Shown in pieces: positions 7,199 to 15,358 of a stretch of DNA of 64,000 nucleotides. The position numbers and the translations under genes are program-made. This DNA is from DASXUG01 sp036504995 (lineage in GTDB: Bacteria > Pseudomonadota > Gammaproteobacteria > Burkholderiales > Methylophilaceae), in contig DASXUG010000010.1 in the NCBI GenBank assembly GCA_036504995.1, positions 113,940-177,939 of the forward strand. Reading direction: 5' to 3'. Position 1 is the first letter of the stretch. Each line of letters opens with the position of its first letter. Under the pieces are notes generated by a model. It saw only the letters and a program-made list of their open reading frames with translations. It was not told where the DNA came from and searched no databases.

Positions 7199-9373
7199 AT
7201 GGAAAACAAGAGTGCAAGTTCGTCAGGCAAGTGTCCAGTCATGCACGGTGGAGCGACATCGGTTAGTGCGTCGAGCATAGAGTGGTGGCCTAAGGCACTA
7301 AATCTTGACATCCTGCACCAGCACGATCAGAAAACCAATCCGATGGGGATAGACTTTAATTATCGGGAAGAAGCTAAAAAGTTGGACATTGAGGCGCTCA
7401 AAAATGACCTCAAGACTTTAATGACCAACAGCCAAAGCTGGTGGCCAGCAGATTGGGGGCACTATGGTGGCCTAATGATCCGAATGGCTTGGCATGCTGC
7501 TGGTACATACCGCGTTGCAGATGGCCGTGGGGGTGGAGGTAGCGGTAATCAGCGTTTTGCACCATTAAATTCCTGGCCAGATAACACCAACTTAGACAAA
7601 GCTCGTCGTTTGCTATGGCCAATCAAGAAAAAATACGGTAACAAATTAAGCTGGGCAGATCTGATTATTTTTGCAGGAACTATGGCTTACGAATCAATGG
7701 GTTTGGAGATATTTGGCTTTGGTTTTGGCCGCGAAGACATTTGGCATCCAGAGAAAGATATTTACTGGGGTTCAGAAAGAGAATGGCTCGCCCCTACTGG
7801 CAGTGAAGGTAGTCGGTATTCTGGCGAACGAGACCTGGAAAACCCACTAGCCGCAGTGATGATGGGGCTGATTTACGTTAATCCTGAGGGGGTTGATGGC
7901 ACGCCAGATCCGATTAAAACAGCCCATGACATGCGGGTAACGTTTGCACGGATGGCAATGAATGATGAGGAAACCGTAGCCCTAACTGCAGGAGGGCACA
8001 CTGTAGGCAAAGCGCATGGCAATGGCAGTGCCGAGCATCTTGGACCTTCCCCAGAAGGCGCAGATCTCCAAGAGCAGGGACTAGGCTGGATGAACCATAT
8101 TGGCCGTGGTATTGGTCGCGATAGTGTGACCAGTGGCCTTGAAGGTGCTTGGACTACTCACCCTACGAAATGGGATAACGGTTACTTCAACCTTCTCTTT
8201 GGATATGATTGGTGGCTGCAAAAGTCCCCTGCTGGTGCTTCACAATGGGAACCAGTCAATATCAAGGAAGAAGATATGCCAGTCGACGTAGAAGACCCTA
8301 CGATTCGTCGCAAACCGATTATGACTGATGCCGACATGGCACTGAAGTTTGACCCTGAGTACCGTAAAATTGCAGAGCGCTTCCACAAGGATCAAGCTTA
8401 TTTCACCGATACTTTCGCGCGCGCTTGGTTCAAACTGACCCACCGCGACATGGGACCGAGATCACGTTATATCGGTCCCGACGTACCGCAAGAAGATCTA
8501 ATCTGGCAGGACCCGATTCCCGCTGGAAACAGGAATTATGATGTAGTTGCCGTGAAAGCAATTATTGCGACTAGTGGTCTTAGCATCAGTGAAATGATAA
8601 CAACCGCTTGGGATAGTGCACGTACTTTCCGTGGCTCAGATAAACGTGGTGGTGCCAACGGTGCTCGTATCCGTCTACTTCCGCAAAAAGACTGGATTGG
8701 CAATGAGCCAGCACGTTTGGCTAAAGTGCTAGCCGTACTGGAAAAAATTGCCGCAGAGACTGGCGCCAGCATCGCTGATGTGATTGTACTGGCTGGTAAC
8801 GTCGGTGTAGAGCAAGCAGCCAAAGCAGCAGGTTTTGATGTTACCGTTCCTTTTACTTCAGGCCGTGGGGATGCAAACCAAGCACAGACAGATGTTGAGT
8901 CGTTCGAGGCATTAGAGCCTTTAGCTGATGGCTTTCGAAACTGGCTGAAGCAGGACTACATGGTCAGCACTGAGGAGATGCTGCTAGACCGCGCTCAGCT
9001 AATGGGCCTGACCGCAAACGAGATGACAGTTCTGATCGGCGGTATGCGGGTTCTTGGAACCAATCATGGCGGCACTCAGCACGGTGTATTTACCGAGCGC
9101 ATTGGCACATTAACCAACGATTTCTTCGTTAACCTGACTGACATGGCTTATATATGGCGACCCGTTGGTAAAAATCTGTATGAAATTATTGATCGTAAAT
9201 CTGGCGCGGTGAAATGGACAGCAACTCGCGTAGATCTGGCCTTTGGTTCAAATTCTGTGCTTAGGGCCTATGCGGAAGTCTATGCGCAGGACGATAGCAA
9301 GGAAAAGTTTGTGCGAGATTTTGTGACGGTTTGGACTAAGGTCATGAATGCGGATCGGTTCGACTTGAACTGA
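7199..9373 (+). CDS. katG: Catalase-peroxidase
   Basis: A bifunctional haem enzyme that dismutates hydrogen peroxide and also has peroxidase activity. At 724 residues it has the full two-domain KatG length. The distal site is R95, W98 and H99 in R-M-A-W-H-A-A-G-T-Y-R. The Trp-Tyr-Met adduct partners are present as Y226 (L-I-Y-V-N-P-E-G) and M252 (A-R-M-A-M-N), and the proximal haem ligand is H267 in A-G-G-H-T-V-G-K-A-H-G. The C-terminal, haem-less domain is complete. The N-terminus (G-K-C-P-V-M-H-G) is usual for the family and has no signal peptide, so it is cytoplasmic. It is monocistronic, ended by a strong terminator. OxyR control is typical of the family but was not verified here. Confidence 0.98.
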   Translation: MENKSASSSGKCPVMHGGATSVSASSIEWWPKALNLDILHQHDQKTNPMGIDFNYREEAKKLDIEALKNDLKTLMTNSQSWWPADWGHYGGLMIRMAWHAAGTYRVADGRGGGGSGNQRFAPLNSWPDNTNLDKARRLLWPIKKKYGNKLSWADLIIFAGTMAYESMGLEIFGFGFGREDIWHPEKDIYWGSEREWLAPTGSEGSRYSGERDLENPLAAVMMGLIYVNPEGVDGTPDPIKTAHDMRVTFARMAMNDEETVALTAGGHTVGKAHGNGSAEHLGPSPEGADLQEQGLGWMNHIGRGIGRDSVTSGLEGAWTTHPTKWDNGYFNLLFGYDWWLQKSPAGASQWEPVNIKEEDMPVDVEDPTIRRKPIMTDADMALKFDPEYRKIAERFHKDQAYFTDTFARAWFKLTHRDMGPRSRYIGPDVPQEDLIWQDPIPAGNRNYDVVAVKAIIATSGLSISEMITTAWDSARTFRGSDKRGGANGARIRLLPQKDWIGNEPARLAKVLAVLEKIAAETGASIADVIVLAGNVGVEQAAKAAGFDVTVPFTSGRGDANQAQTDVESFEALEPLADGFRNWLKQDYMVSTEEMLLDRAQLMGLTANEMTVLIGGMRVLGTNHGGTQHGVFTERIGTLTNDFFVNLTDMAYIWRPVGKNLYEIIDRKSGAVKWTATRVDLAFGSNSVLRAYAEVYAQDDSKEKFVRDFVTVWTKVMNADRFDLN

Positions 9374-9420
9374 TAGGTTAGTGTTGAATTGGGGGGGCTT
9401 AATTCAAGCCAGCAAAACTA

Positions 9421-9452
9421 AAGGCTGAATCTGCGACAGATTCAGCCTTTTT
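9421..9452 (+). terminator. Terminator of katG
   Basis: AAGGCTGAATCTG pairs with CAGATTCAGCCTT across a CGA loop and is followed by a T-run. It starts about 47 bp after the katG stop. Confidence 0.9.
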
Positions 9453-9611
9453 ACTATGAACGCAAGAAAAAGCATGGCGGCAAGTTAATTAACTTTAGCT
9501 GTCAACTCAGATAACGCTAATTCAACCACAAGACTATTCTGAGTTGATGAAATATTTTTAGCACAACCGATTTAATTTTGATGATTCCCTATGATAGACA
9601 GGCCGCTACTT

Positions 9612-10121
9612 TTACAACACCAGCGGTTTATCTGGTAACTCATTCTTACCCACACATCCATCACTAGAAAAATGCTGCTGTAATCGTTGAGTAATCTGGT
9701 TGATCCCGAAAAGTGTGCCAGCTTCAAACGCACCATGACGAAACTGTTTTTCAATCTCTTTGCAAATCACTCCCCAGCCAGCATTACCAACATGCTGATG
9801 GATACCTCGATCAGCCACAATCTCAATATCACGATCAGCCAGTAACAAATAAAGCAACACACCCGTATTGTGCTCGGTATCCCAAATGCCCAATTGTGAG
9901 AATAGTTCTAAAGCGCGCTTTCTGGGCGTTTTGCCAGCCATAATTTCCAAGGGGTGTAAATTTGCTTCAACCACAAAGCGAATTTCGCCCATGTGTGTTT
10001 TCTCACTTTGCTTAATCGCCATCTCAATGTTATGCATGGCTGTTTTAGAAAAATGATTCCCAACACTCCATGGCGTACTGATAATGTGCCTAAAAAATCG
10101 TTGTATCCCTCGATATTTCAT
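9612..10121 (-). CDS. TPM-domain protein, cytoplasmic type
   Basis: A 169-residue protein starting at the ATG M-K-Y-R-G-I-Q. Longer in-frame extensions run into the glycine-rich end of the upstream gene and are rejected. The TPM/repair_PSII (Psb32-like) domain is visible as I-E-M-A-I-K-Q-S-E-K, G-E-I-R-F-V-V-E, T-G-V-L-L-Y-L-L-L-A-D-R-D-I-E-I-V-A-D-R-G-I and G-W-G-V-I-C. There is no signal peptide. It is the last gene of a lemA-TPM-TPM cluster, an arrangement repeatedly seen in bacteria. LemA/TPM proteins are linked to membrane-associated functions but their biochemical role is unsettled. Confidence 0.85.
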   Translation of the reverse strand: MKYRGIQRFFRHIISTPWSVGNHFSKTAMHNIEMAIKQSEKTHMGEIRFVVEANLHPLEIMAGKTPRKRALELFSQLGIWDTEHNTGVLLYLLLADRDIEIVADRGIHQHVGNAGWGVICKEIEKQFRHGAFEAGTLFGINQITQRLQQHFSSDGCVGKNELPDKPLVL

Positions 10122-10131
10122 CTGCGCTCCA

Positions 10132-10971
10132 CTACCAATCTCCTGACGCGCCACCGCCACCAAAACCACCGCCGCCGCCACTAAAACCACCACCCCCACG
10201 ACCGCCACCGCCGAAGCCACCGCCCATGGGGATAAACCCACCGCGCCCACCAGACATTAGCGTAAACAATAAAGCGGCAAGCCCTGCAATAACCGAAGCA
10301 CCAAGCAATGTTGTAAGCAACCACACCAAACCACCGATGACGCCGCCTGTAGCTAAAGACCCGACGAATCGACCAAATATTGAGGTTAAAATACCGCCTA
10401 AAATAACTGCAGCAATCAGTAAAAATACAAAGTACTGCTCTACACCACCAGCATCTGCATGTTGATTTTTTGCAGGCGGCGGCAGTGACTCCCCGTCAAT
10501 TAACTTGATAAGCTGGGTCGTGGCGCCATCTAGACCACCATAAAAGTCGCCCGCTCTAAAACTAGGCTGCATAATGTCACTGACAATACGTTTTGCGATT
10601 GCATCGGGGATAGCTCCTTCCAAGCCATAACCCACCTCGATGCGCATCTTGCGATCAGCTTTAGCCACCAACACTAGTACGCCATCATCAGGCTTTTCAC
10701 GTCCAAGTTTCCACTGATCAACGACGCGAATACTATATTGCGCAATATCTTCAGGCTGGGTAGTAGGAACAATTAATACCGCAATCTGGCTACCTTTAGT
10801 TTGCTCAAAGGCTTGCAGTTTACTTTCTAGTGCAGCTTGCTGATCTGCGCTTAGCGTGCTGGTTAAATCAGTGACGCGATGCTCCAGTGGTGGAATCGCC
10901 ACAAGTTCGGCTTGCGCTACAAAACTTAGTAGCAGCGCAAACCAAAGTGTGAAATAGCGTGCAAAACGCAT
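10132..10971 (-). CDS. TPM-domain membrane protein with Gly-rich tail (YgcG-like)
   Basis: A 279-residue protein with a signal peptide (F-A-L-L-L-S-F-V-A-Q-A) and a TPM domain at about residues 25-170: D-L-T-S-T-L-S-A-D-Q-Q, I-A-V-L-I-V-P-T-T, D-D-G-V-L-V-L-V-A-K-A-D-R-K-M-R-I-E-V-G-Y-G-L-E-G and I-P-D-A-I-A-K-R-I. Two hydrophobic spans follow at about 180-240. The tail is composed almost only of Gly, Phe and Ser, and ends G-A-S-G-D-W. This layout is typical of YgcG-type proteins. The gene lies 9 bp downstream of lemA and 10 bp upstream of the second TPM gene, so the three form an operon. The long proline-rich frame on the opposite strand is a shadow of the Gly-rich tail. Confidence 0.9.
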   Translation of the reverse strand: MRFARYFTLWFALLLSFVAQAELVAIPPLEHRVTDLTSTLSADQQAALESKLQAFEQTKGSQIAVLIVPTTQPEDIAQYSIRVVDQWKLGREKPDDGVLVLVAKADRKMRIEVGYGLEGAIPDAIAKRIVSDIMQPSFRAGDFYGGLDGATTQLIKLIDGESLPPPAKNQHADAGGVEQYFVFLLIAAVILGGILTSIFGRFVGSLATGGVIGGLVWLLTTLLGASVIAGLAALLFTLMSGGRGGFIPMGGGFGGGGRGGGGFSGGGGGFGGGGASGDW

Positions 10972-10980
10972 TAGCTTAAA

Positions 10981-11580
10981 CTACTTTTTATCACCAAAAT
11001 CTACACTAGGGGCTTTAGAGATTTCTTTCTCATTTTCAACAGTAAAGGATGGTTTTGCTTTATAGCCAAACATCATCGCAGTTAAATTAGTTGGGAAAGA
11101 GCGCACGCTAATATTGTAAGATTTGATCGTTTCAATGTAGCGGTTGCGCGCCACGGTAACGCGATTTTCTGTGCCTTCCAGTTGCGCTTGCAAATCGCGG
11201 AAGCCAGCATCCGCCTTAAGTTGTGGGTAATTTTCAGAAACTGCTAATAAGCGTGAAAGCGCTGAGGTCATTTGCGCTTGTGCCGCTTGGAACTTAGCAA
11301 AAGCCTCAGGGTCATTGACCAATTCTGGCGTTGCTTGAATGCTGCTCACTTTTGATCGTGCTTCGGCCACCTCGGTGAATACCTTTTCCTCATGGTCGGC
11401 ATAGCCTTTAACAACTTTTACTAGGTTAGGCACTAAATCTGCACGGCGTTGATATTGGTTTAACACTTCGGCCCAGCTTGCTTTTACCTCTTCATCTTGA
11501 CTTTGAAAAGCGTTGTAACCGCAACCAGTTAGATTTAACACCAACAGTAATGCCATAAACTTTAATAATAATTGACGCAT
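10981..11580 (-). CDS. lemA: LemA family lipoprotein
   Basis: A 199-residue protein beginning M-R-Q-L-L-L-K-F-M, supported by a strong GGAGGAAAT ribosome site immediately upstream. The N-terminus ends in a lipobox L-T-G-C (Cys about residue 19), so it is probably lipid-anchored. The body has the LemA signature: W-A-E-V-L-N-Q-Y-Q-R-R-A-D-L-V-P-N-L-V, S-E-N-Y-P-Q-L-K-A and E-N-R-V-T-V-A-R-N-R-Y-I-E, then F-P-T-N near the C-terminus. It is a long helical bundle of unknown biochemical role and the first gene of the lemA-TPM-TPM operon. Confidence 0.93.
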   Translation of the reverse strand: MRQLLLKFMALLLVLNLTGCGYNAFQSQDEEVKASWAEVLNQYQRRADLVPNLVKVVKGYADHEEKVFTEVAEARSKVSSIQATPELVNDPEAFAKFQAAQAQMTSALSRLLAVSENYPQLKADAGFRDLQAQLEGTENRVTVARNRYIETIKSYNISVRSFPTNLTAMMFGYKAKPSFTVENEKEISKAPSVDFGDKK

Positions 11581-11660
11581 ATTTCCTCCAGAATTAAGTG
11601 ATGCAATCGAAAAACCTATTGATACAAAATTAATGATTAAGATGAGGGCAAAATTGACGA

Positions 11661-12371
11661 TTACAAGCCTGCAATTGTTTTTTGTAGCAATAACAAATCT
11701 TGCCATGATTTTGCTTTATCTTTAGGGTGTTGTAACAAATGCGCTGGATGATAAGTCACAACAGCACTGCACCCTTGAACCGCATGTACCTTACCACGTA
11801 AATCATCAAGAGAAACATCTGTCATTAACAAACTCTGCGCCGCACGCTCACCAAAAACCAAGATGACAGAAGCGGGGTCGATTTGAAGTGGGTTAAATGC
11901 AGTGAAGCGCACTGCCGACAGTTTAAATTTAATGGCCGCAAGCATATTATTGACTAACTCGCCCTGCTCATCTACGAACAGCTCTGCCGAGCTAATCGTT
12001 GCAGCATCTGGTGCAAAACTCATTAGCAGACAATTGATGGGGGCAGCGTCAACATTGTGAGCCAGACTAACTAAAGTGCAAACCACACATGCATCACCCA
12101 CTACCTTAGACGCTGCAAGATCTAATGGCACAACTTCAGACTCAGCAACTGAAGCTTCAACCACTGGCACTTGCACCTCCATCTCGGCCACAGGCGAAAC
12201 ATGAGGTTGTGTACTTTTGACTGGAGCTAGATTTCGAGGTGAAATCTCAACCGCAGCTTCAGCAAGTTTGGTGTTAAAAACTTCAACACTAACAGACGGC
12301 TCAATATATTTTGCACGCCAAACCGGCAGTAGCTCGAGCTCTCTTAGCATATCATCTCGGGTTAATGCCAT
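11661..12371 (-). CDS. Uracil-DNA glycosylase-like protein, shortened and probably inactive
   Basis: This 236-residue protein sits where many betaproteobacteria carry a family 4/5 uracil-DNA glycosylase behind rimI. The C-terminal half matches the fold: L-V-N-N-M-L-A-A-I, V-I-L-V-F-G-E-R-A-A-Q-S-L-L and the conserved Y-H-P-A-H-L-L-Q-H-P-K-D-K-A-K-S-W-Q-D-L. However, the usual motif A (G-E-x-P-G-x-x-E-D) is absent. At its place the sequence reads C-L-L-M-S-F-A-P-D-A-A-T. The four Fe-S cysteine positions are also not recognisable. Residues 30-100 are low-complexity and V/E/A-rich. I read it as a family member that has lost catalysis, or one with a changed role. The uracil-excision function itself is not supported. 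Confidence 0.75.
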   Translation of the reverse strand: MALTRDDMLRELELLPVWRAKYIEPSVSVEVFNTKLAEAAVEISPRNLAPVKSTQPHVSPVAEMEVQVPVVEASVAESEVVPLDLAASKVVGDACVVCTLVSLAHNVDAAPINCLLMSFAPDAATISSAELFVDEQGELVNNMLAAIKFKLSAVRFTAFNPLQIDPASVILVFGERAAQSLLMTDVSLDDLRGKVHAVQGCSAVVTYHPAHLLQHPKDKAKSWQDLLLLQKTIAGL

Positions 12372-12399
12372 TACAATCCTCTGCCATCATCAAATTGCA

Positions 12400-12882
12400 T
12401 CATAAGGCCATCCCCATTAGTACAGCATCTTCACGACCATTTTTGGCGGGATAATAACCTTTGCGTATCGCCATTTCATTAAAGCCAATTTTTTCATAAA
12501 GGGTGATCGCGGCCTTGTTCGATGGGCGCACTTCTAAAAACATATTTAATCCACCATGTCTGCGACCAATAGCCATCATGTGCTCTAACAATTGGCGACC
12601 TAAACCCTGGCCTTGCTGCGATTTTGCCAGACCAATATTCAGCAAGTGTGCTTCATCTAACACCATCATCAAAACGGCGTAGCCTGTTACTTTTCCATTT
12701 AACTCCATCGTCCAGCAACTATAACCCGAGTTTAAAGAATCACTAAAATTGCCGCGTGACCACGGGTAAGGAAAAATCGTAGGCTCAATTTGCATAATGG
12801 CATCTAAATCTGTCATTTGCATGGGGCGGATTTGAATATCTGGCTTGAGCATTGCGTTCATATCTTTGAGCTTATCTTTCAC
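12400..12882 (-). CDS. rimI: Ribosomal protein S18 alanine N-acetyltransferase
   Basis: A GNAT acetyltransferase that acetylates the N-terminal Ala of ribosomal protein S18. The protein has I-R-P-M-Q-M-T-D-L-D-A-I-M-Q-I-E near the start, P-Y-P-W-S-R-G-N-F, the acetyl-CoA loop Q-Q-G-Q-G-L-G-R-Q-L-L and L-E-V-R-P-S-N-K-A-A-I-T-L-Y-E-K-I-G-F, all standard for RimI. The longest frame begins with GTG at 12882 and overlaps tsaB by 11 bp. An ATG at 12861 (M-N-A-M-L) is an equally possible start, so the first seven residues are uncertain. The tsaB-rimI order is widely conserved. Confidence 0.95.
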   Translation of the reverse strand: MKDKLKDMNAMLKPDIQIRPMQMTDLDAIMQIEPTIFPYPWSRGNFSDSLNSGYSCWTMELNGKVTGYAVLMMVLDEAHLLNIGLAKSQQGQGLGRQLLEHMMAIGRRHGGLNMFLEVRPSNKAAITLYEKIGFNEMAIRKGYYPAKNGREDAVLMGMAL

Positions 12883-13555
12883 TCATCTTTAAAGCGATTT
12901 TATTACGAATGTATACTGGTGCAGCCTCATGTGCGGGGCGCCCCAAACCTGCTTGAAGGATAGGCTCTGCAAGTTGCGCGATGATTAAAGCCTGAGGGTT
13001 AACTTCTGGCATGACACCAACCACTTGCTGTGCATAATAAGCATTCAATTGATCAGCATACGCGCCCCATGCGCTACCAACGCCCATCCAACCCTGCCCA
13101 CTTAATACTGGCGAATTTTCCGCCTTACACAAGCTTGGAGCGCAGATTTCACGCCATGCTTCGCCTGACCGCTCATAGGCCGCGTGGTAGATCTCACCCA
13201 TGCGTGCATCTAAACAGGCAATTATTTTTTGTGCATCACCTTCAATAAAAGCGCCATGTGCTAGCGCTAACAAAGTACTAATGCCAACCACGGGTAAGTT
13301 TGCGCCAAACGCAAGGCCTTGTACCACACCGCAACCTATGCGCAAGCCAGTAAATGAACCAGGGCCTTCACCAAATGCGATACCATTGAGTTCCTGCAAC
13401 GTCACACCCGCTTCCTGCAACAACTCACGTAGCACAGGTAAAATTTGCTGTGAATGCGTTTGCCCCGCGTGAATATCACGTGTGTAATGTTTGCCATCCA
13501 AATCTAAGGCAAGGGAAAGAAATTCAGTAGAAGTATCTAAAGCTAGTATGCGCAT
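12872..13555 (-). CDS. tsaB: tRNA threonylcarbamoyladenosine biosynthesis protein TsaB
   Basis: A non-catalytic ASKHA-fold partner of TsaD, required for making t6A at position 37 of ANN-decoding tRNAs. The N-terminus M-R-I-L-A-L-D-T-S-T-E, the stretch H-S-Q-Q-I-L-P-V-L and the diagnostic G-P-G-S-F-T-G-L-R-I-G-C-G (about 66-78) identify it. At 227 residues the length is normal. It overlaps rimI, consistent with coupled translation. Confidence 0.96.
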   Translation of the reverse strand: MRILALDTSTEFLSLALDLDGKHYTRDIHAGQTHSQQILPVLRELLQEAGVTLQELNGIAFGEGPGSFTGLRIGCGVVQGLAFGANLPVVGISTLLALAHGAFIEGDAQKIIACLDARMGEIYHAAYERSGEAWREICAPSLCKAENSPVLSGQGWMGVGSAWGAYADQLNAYYAQQVVGVMPEVNPQALIIAQLAEPILQAGLGRPAHEAAPVYIRNKIALKMSER

Positions 13556-13641
13556 CGAACCACTTAAACGATTTTTTATCGCGATTTTAATAAGCTGCTA
13601 TTTTGCCACAGGCGCTGCAACTCACCTATTGTCAATTTTTT

Positions 13642-14046
13642 TTATTCAGAATGTTTGGGGCGTGTACGGTTCGCTTTAATTTCACCACGCTGCGTTTTAC
13701 TTTCTAAACGACGCTTTTGCGAGCCTAGCGTTGGCCGTGTCGCACGCCGCATAATAGGCGGTTTTGCCACCTGATTAACCAATGCATGCAAACGGGAAAT
13801 AGCATCTTGCTTGTTTAATTCCTGGCTACGAAATTGCTGCGCTTTAATAATCAACACCCCGTCTGCCGTGATTCGTGAGTCTCGCAAAGCTAACAAACGT
13901 GCTTGATGCGCCTCACTCAAAGACGAGGCTTTAATATCAAAACGTAAATGAATGGCGCTCGAAACTTTATTCACGTTTTGCCCGCCTGCCCCTTGTGCAC
14001 GCATAGCGGTGAGTTCGTATTCGGTTTCAGCAATCTGAATCAGCAT
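13642..14046 (-). CDS. arfB: Peptidyl-tRNA hydrolase / ribosome rescue factor
   Basis: ArfB (YaeJ) binds stalled ribosomes lacking a stop codon and hydrolyses peptidyl-tRNA. I place the start at 14046 (M-L-I-Q-I-A-E-T-E-Y), because longer in-frame extension gives only hydrophobic non-homologous residues. The catalytic GGQ is at residues 21-23 in Q-G-A-G-G-Q-N-V-N-K-V-S-S. The C-terminal tail is strongly basic (S-Q-K-R-R-L-E-S-K-T-Q-R), as needed to enter the mRNA channel. At 134 residues it matches the family. Confidence 0.95.
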   Translation of the reverse strand: MLIQIAETEYELTAMRAQGAGGQNVNKVSSAIHLRFDIKASSLSEAHQARLLALRDSRITADGVLIIKAQQFRSQELNKQDAISRLHALVNQVAKPPIMRRATRPTLGSQKRRLESKTQRGEIKANRTRPKHSE

Positions 14047-14123
14047 GATTAAGGCAATAATTACAAAACAAGCAGTTATAATAACGATTATTGTAACGTA
14101 GCCTATGAACATTAGCCCATAAG

Positions 14124-14372
14124 ATGCAGCCTGAAACCCCTGAACCCCAACAATTACAACAGGCAGACCTAGTCAAACTCGTCACCATGCCCATGCCTTA
14201 TGGTAAATACCAAGGGCGCATGCTAGCCGATTTACCTGGACACTACCTGAATTGGTTCGCGCGAGAGGGGTTCCCTAAGGGAGAATTAGGTCGATTAATT
14301 GCCCTGATGCAGGAAATTGACCATAACGGGCTATCCGACCTATTAAAACCACTCAGAACACGACAATCATAA
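14124..14372 (+). CDS. DUF3820 family small protein
   Basis: An 82-residue protein with the family pattern M-P-M-P-Y-G-K-Y-Q-G-R-M-L-A-D-L-P-x-x-Y-L-N-W-F, then F-P-K-G-E-L-G-R-L-I-A-L-M-Q-E-I. DUF3820 proteins are small, widespread in proteobacteria and have no settled function. It lies divergent from arfB, 77 bp away. Confidence 0.85.
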   Translation: MQPETPEPQQLQQADLVKLVTMPMPYGKYQGRMLADLPGHYLNWFAREGFPKGELGRLIALMQEIDHNGLSDLLKPLRTRQS

Positions 14373-14452
14373 ATCTAGAACCATAAAACCAGAATCATAA
14401 AAGCCAGCCATCATAACGCTCATTTTTTAAATTTCAGCTTCGGAGAAATACC

Positions 14453-15118
14453 TTGCAACTCGCAATATTTGATTTAGACAATACCCTGTTAAACGGTGAT
14501 AGTGATTACCAATGGGGACAATTTTTAATTGAAATCGGCGTATTAAACGGTGCAGAACATACCGCCAGAAACGAACAGTTTTATGCAGACTACAAAGAAG
14601 GTAAGCTCGACATCTACGCGTTTCTAGCGTTTCAACTTAAACCGCTCAGCCAATATCCAAGGGCGCAACTTGATGCTTGGCACGCACAATATATGCGGCA
14701 AAAGATTATGCCGATGATGACAGAATCATCGCGCAATTTAGTCGAAAAACATCGCGCAAACGGTGACTTGTTACTCATTATTACTGCCACTAATAGCTTC
14801 GTCACTGCACCTATCGCCAAAGCCTTTGGCATCGACCATCTTATCGGCACTACACCCGAAGAGATTAATGGCGAATTTACTGGTGGAGTTTCGGGCACCC
14901 CCAGCTTTCAGCAAGGTAAAATCACCCGCCTGAATGAATGGCTAAGCACTCGTGGACAAACTTTAAATGATTTTGAAACTACTTGGTTTTATAGTGACTC
15001 ACATAATGATTTACCATTGATGCAGATGGTAGATAAGCCTGTTGCGGTAAATGCAGACCCGACATTAAAAGCCTATGCAGAAGCACATGGCTGGCCAATG
15101 ATGAGTTTACGGGAATAA
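14453..15118 (+). CDS. HAD-IB family phosphatase
   Basis: A 221-residue haloacid-dehalogenase hydrolase of the phosphoserine-phosphatase-like IB class. Motif I is I-F-D-L-D-N-T-L (nucleophile D7, acid D9), motif II is I-I-T-A-T-N (about 104-109), and motif III/IV is F-Y-S-D-S-H-N-D-L-P-L-M (about 181-192). Betaproteobacterial members are often annotated as histidinol-phosphatase or phosphoserine phosphatase, and the substrate cannot be fixed from sequence. The start is TTG at 14453, chosen because GGAG lies 8 nt upstream (CGGAGAAATACC) and residue 1 leads straight into motif I. Confidence 0.9.
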   Translation: MQLAIFDLDNTLLNGDSDYQWGQFLIEIGVLNGAEHTARNEQFYADYKEGKLDIYAFLAFQLKPLSQYPRAQLDAWHAQYMRQKIMPMMTESSRNLVEKHRANGDLLLIITATNSFVTAPIAKAFGIDHLIGTTPEEINGEFTGGVSGTPSFQQGKITRLNEWLSTRGQTLNDFETTWFYSDSHNDLPLMQMVDKPVAVNADPTLKAYAEAHGWPMMSLRE

Positions 15119-15127
15119 TAAAGAGAC

Positions 15128-15201
15128 TGGAGCGGGAAGAAAGGGATTGAACCTACGCCTCAACTTTGGAAAGTTGCGCTCTACCACTGAGCTATTCCCG
15201 C
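15128..15201 (-). tRNA. tRNA-Gly-like gene, anticodon reads UCC, unusual and possibly a pseudogene
   Basis: The acceptor GCGGGAA/TTCCCGC, discriminator T, encoded CCA, and D-arm GCTC-AGTGGTA-GAGC match bacterial tRNA-Gly. The anticodon arm is CAACT-TTCCAA-AGTTG. The five stem pairs are perfect but the loop has six bases, one fewer than normal, and TCC is the best anticodon reading (position 32 missing). The T-arm is also irregular: GTAGG-TTCAATC-CCTTT contains a T-T mismatch and leaves an unpaired C before the acceptor strand. Total length with CCA is 74. It may be a relic or a specialised glycine tRNA. Confidence 0.6.
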
Positions 15202-15358
15202 TTTACAAGCTTGACGACAAAACCGTGGGCAAATTGTATCAGCCCACTTTGGAATGCCCAAGGTAATCAAACCATCTCCCGAATATAATTAACATAAATT
15301 TACATATGGGAATAATAAGGTTTAAAGATAGGCACCCGCCGCTACGCTTAGACTACCT

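Noticed and set aside
10226..10465. Plus-strand Pro-rich open frame
   Set aside because: Antisense shadow of the Gly-rich tail of the TPM protein; GGN codons give proline on the other strand.
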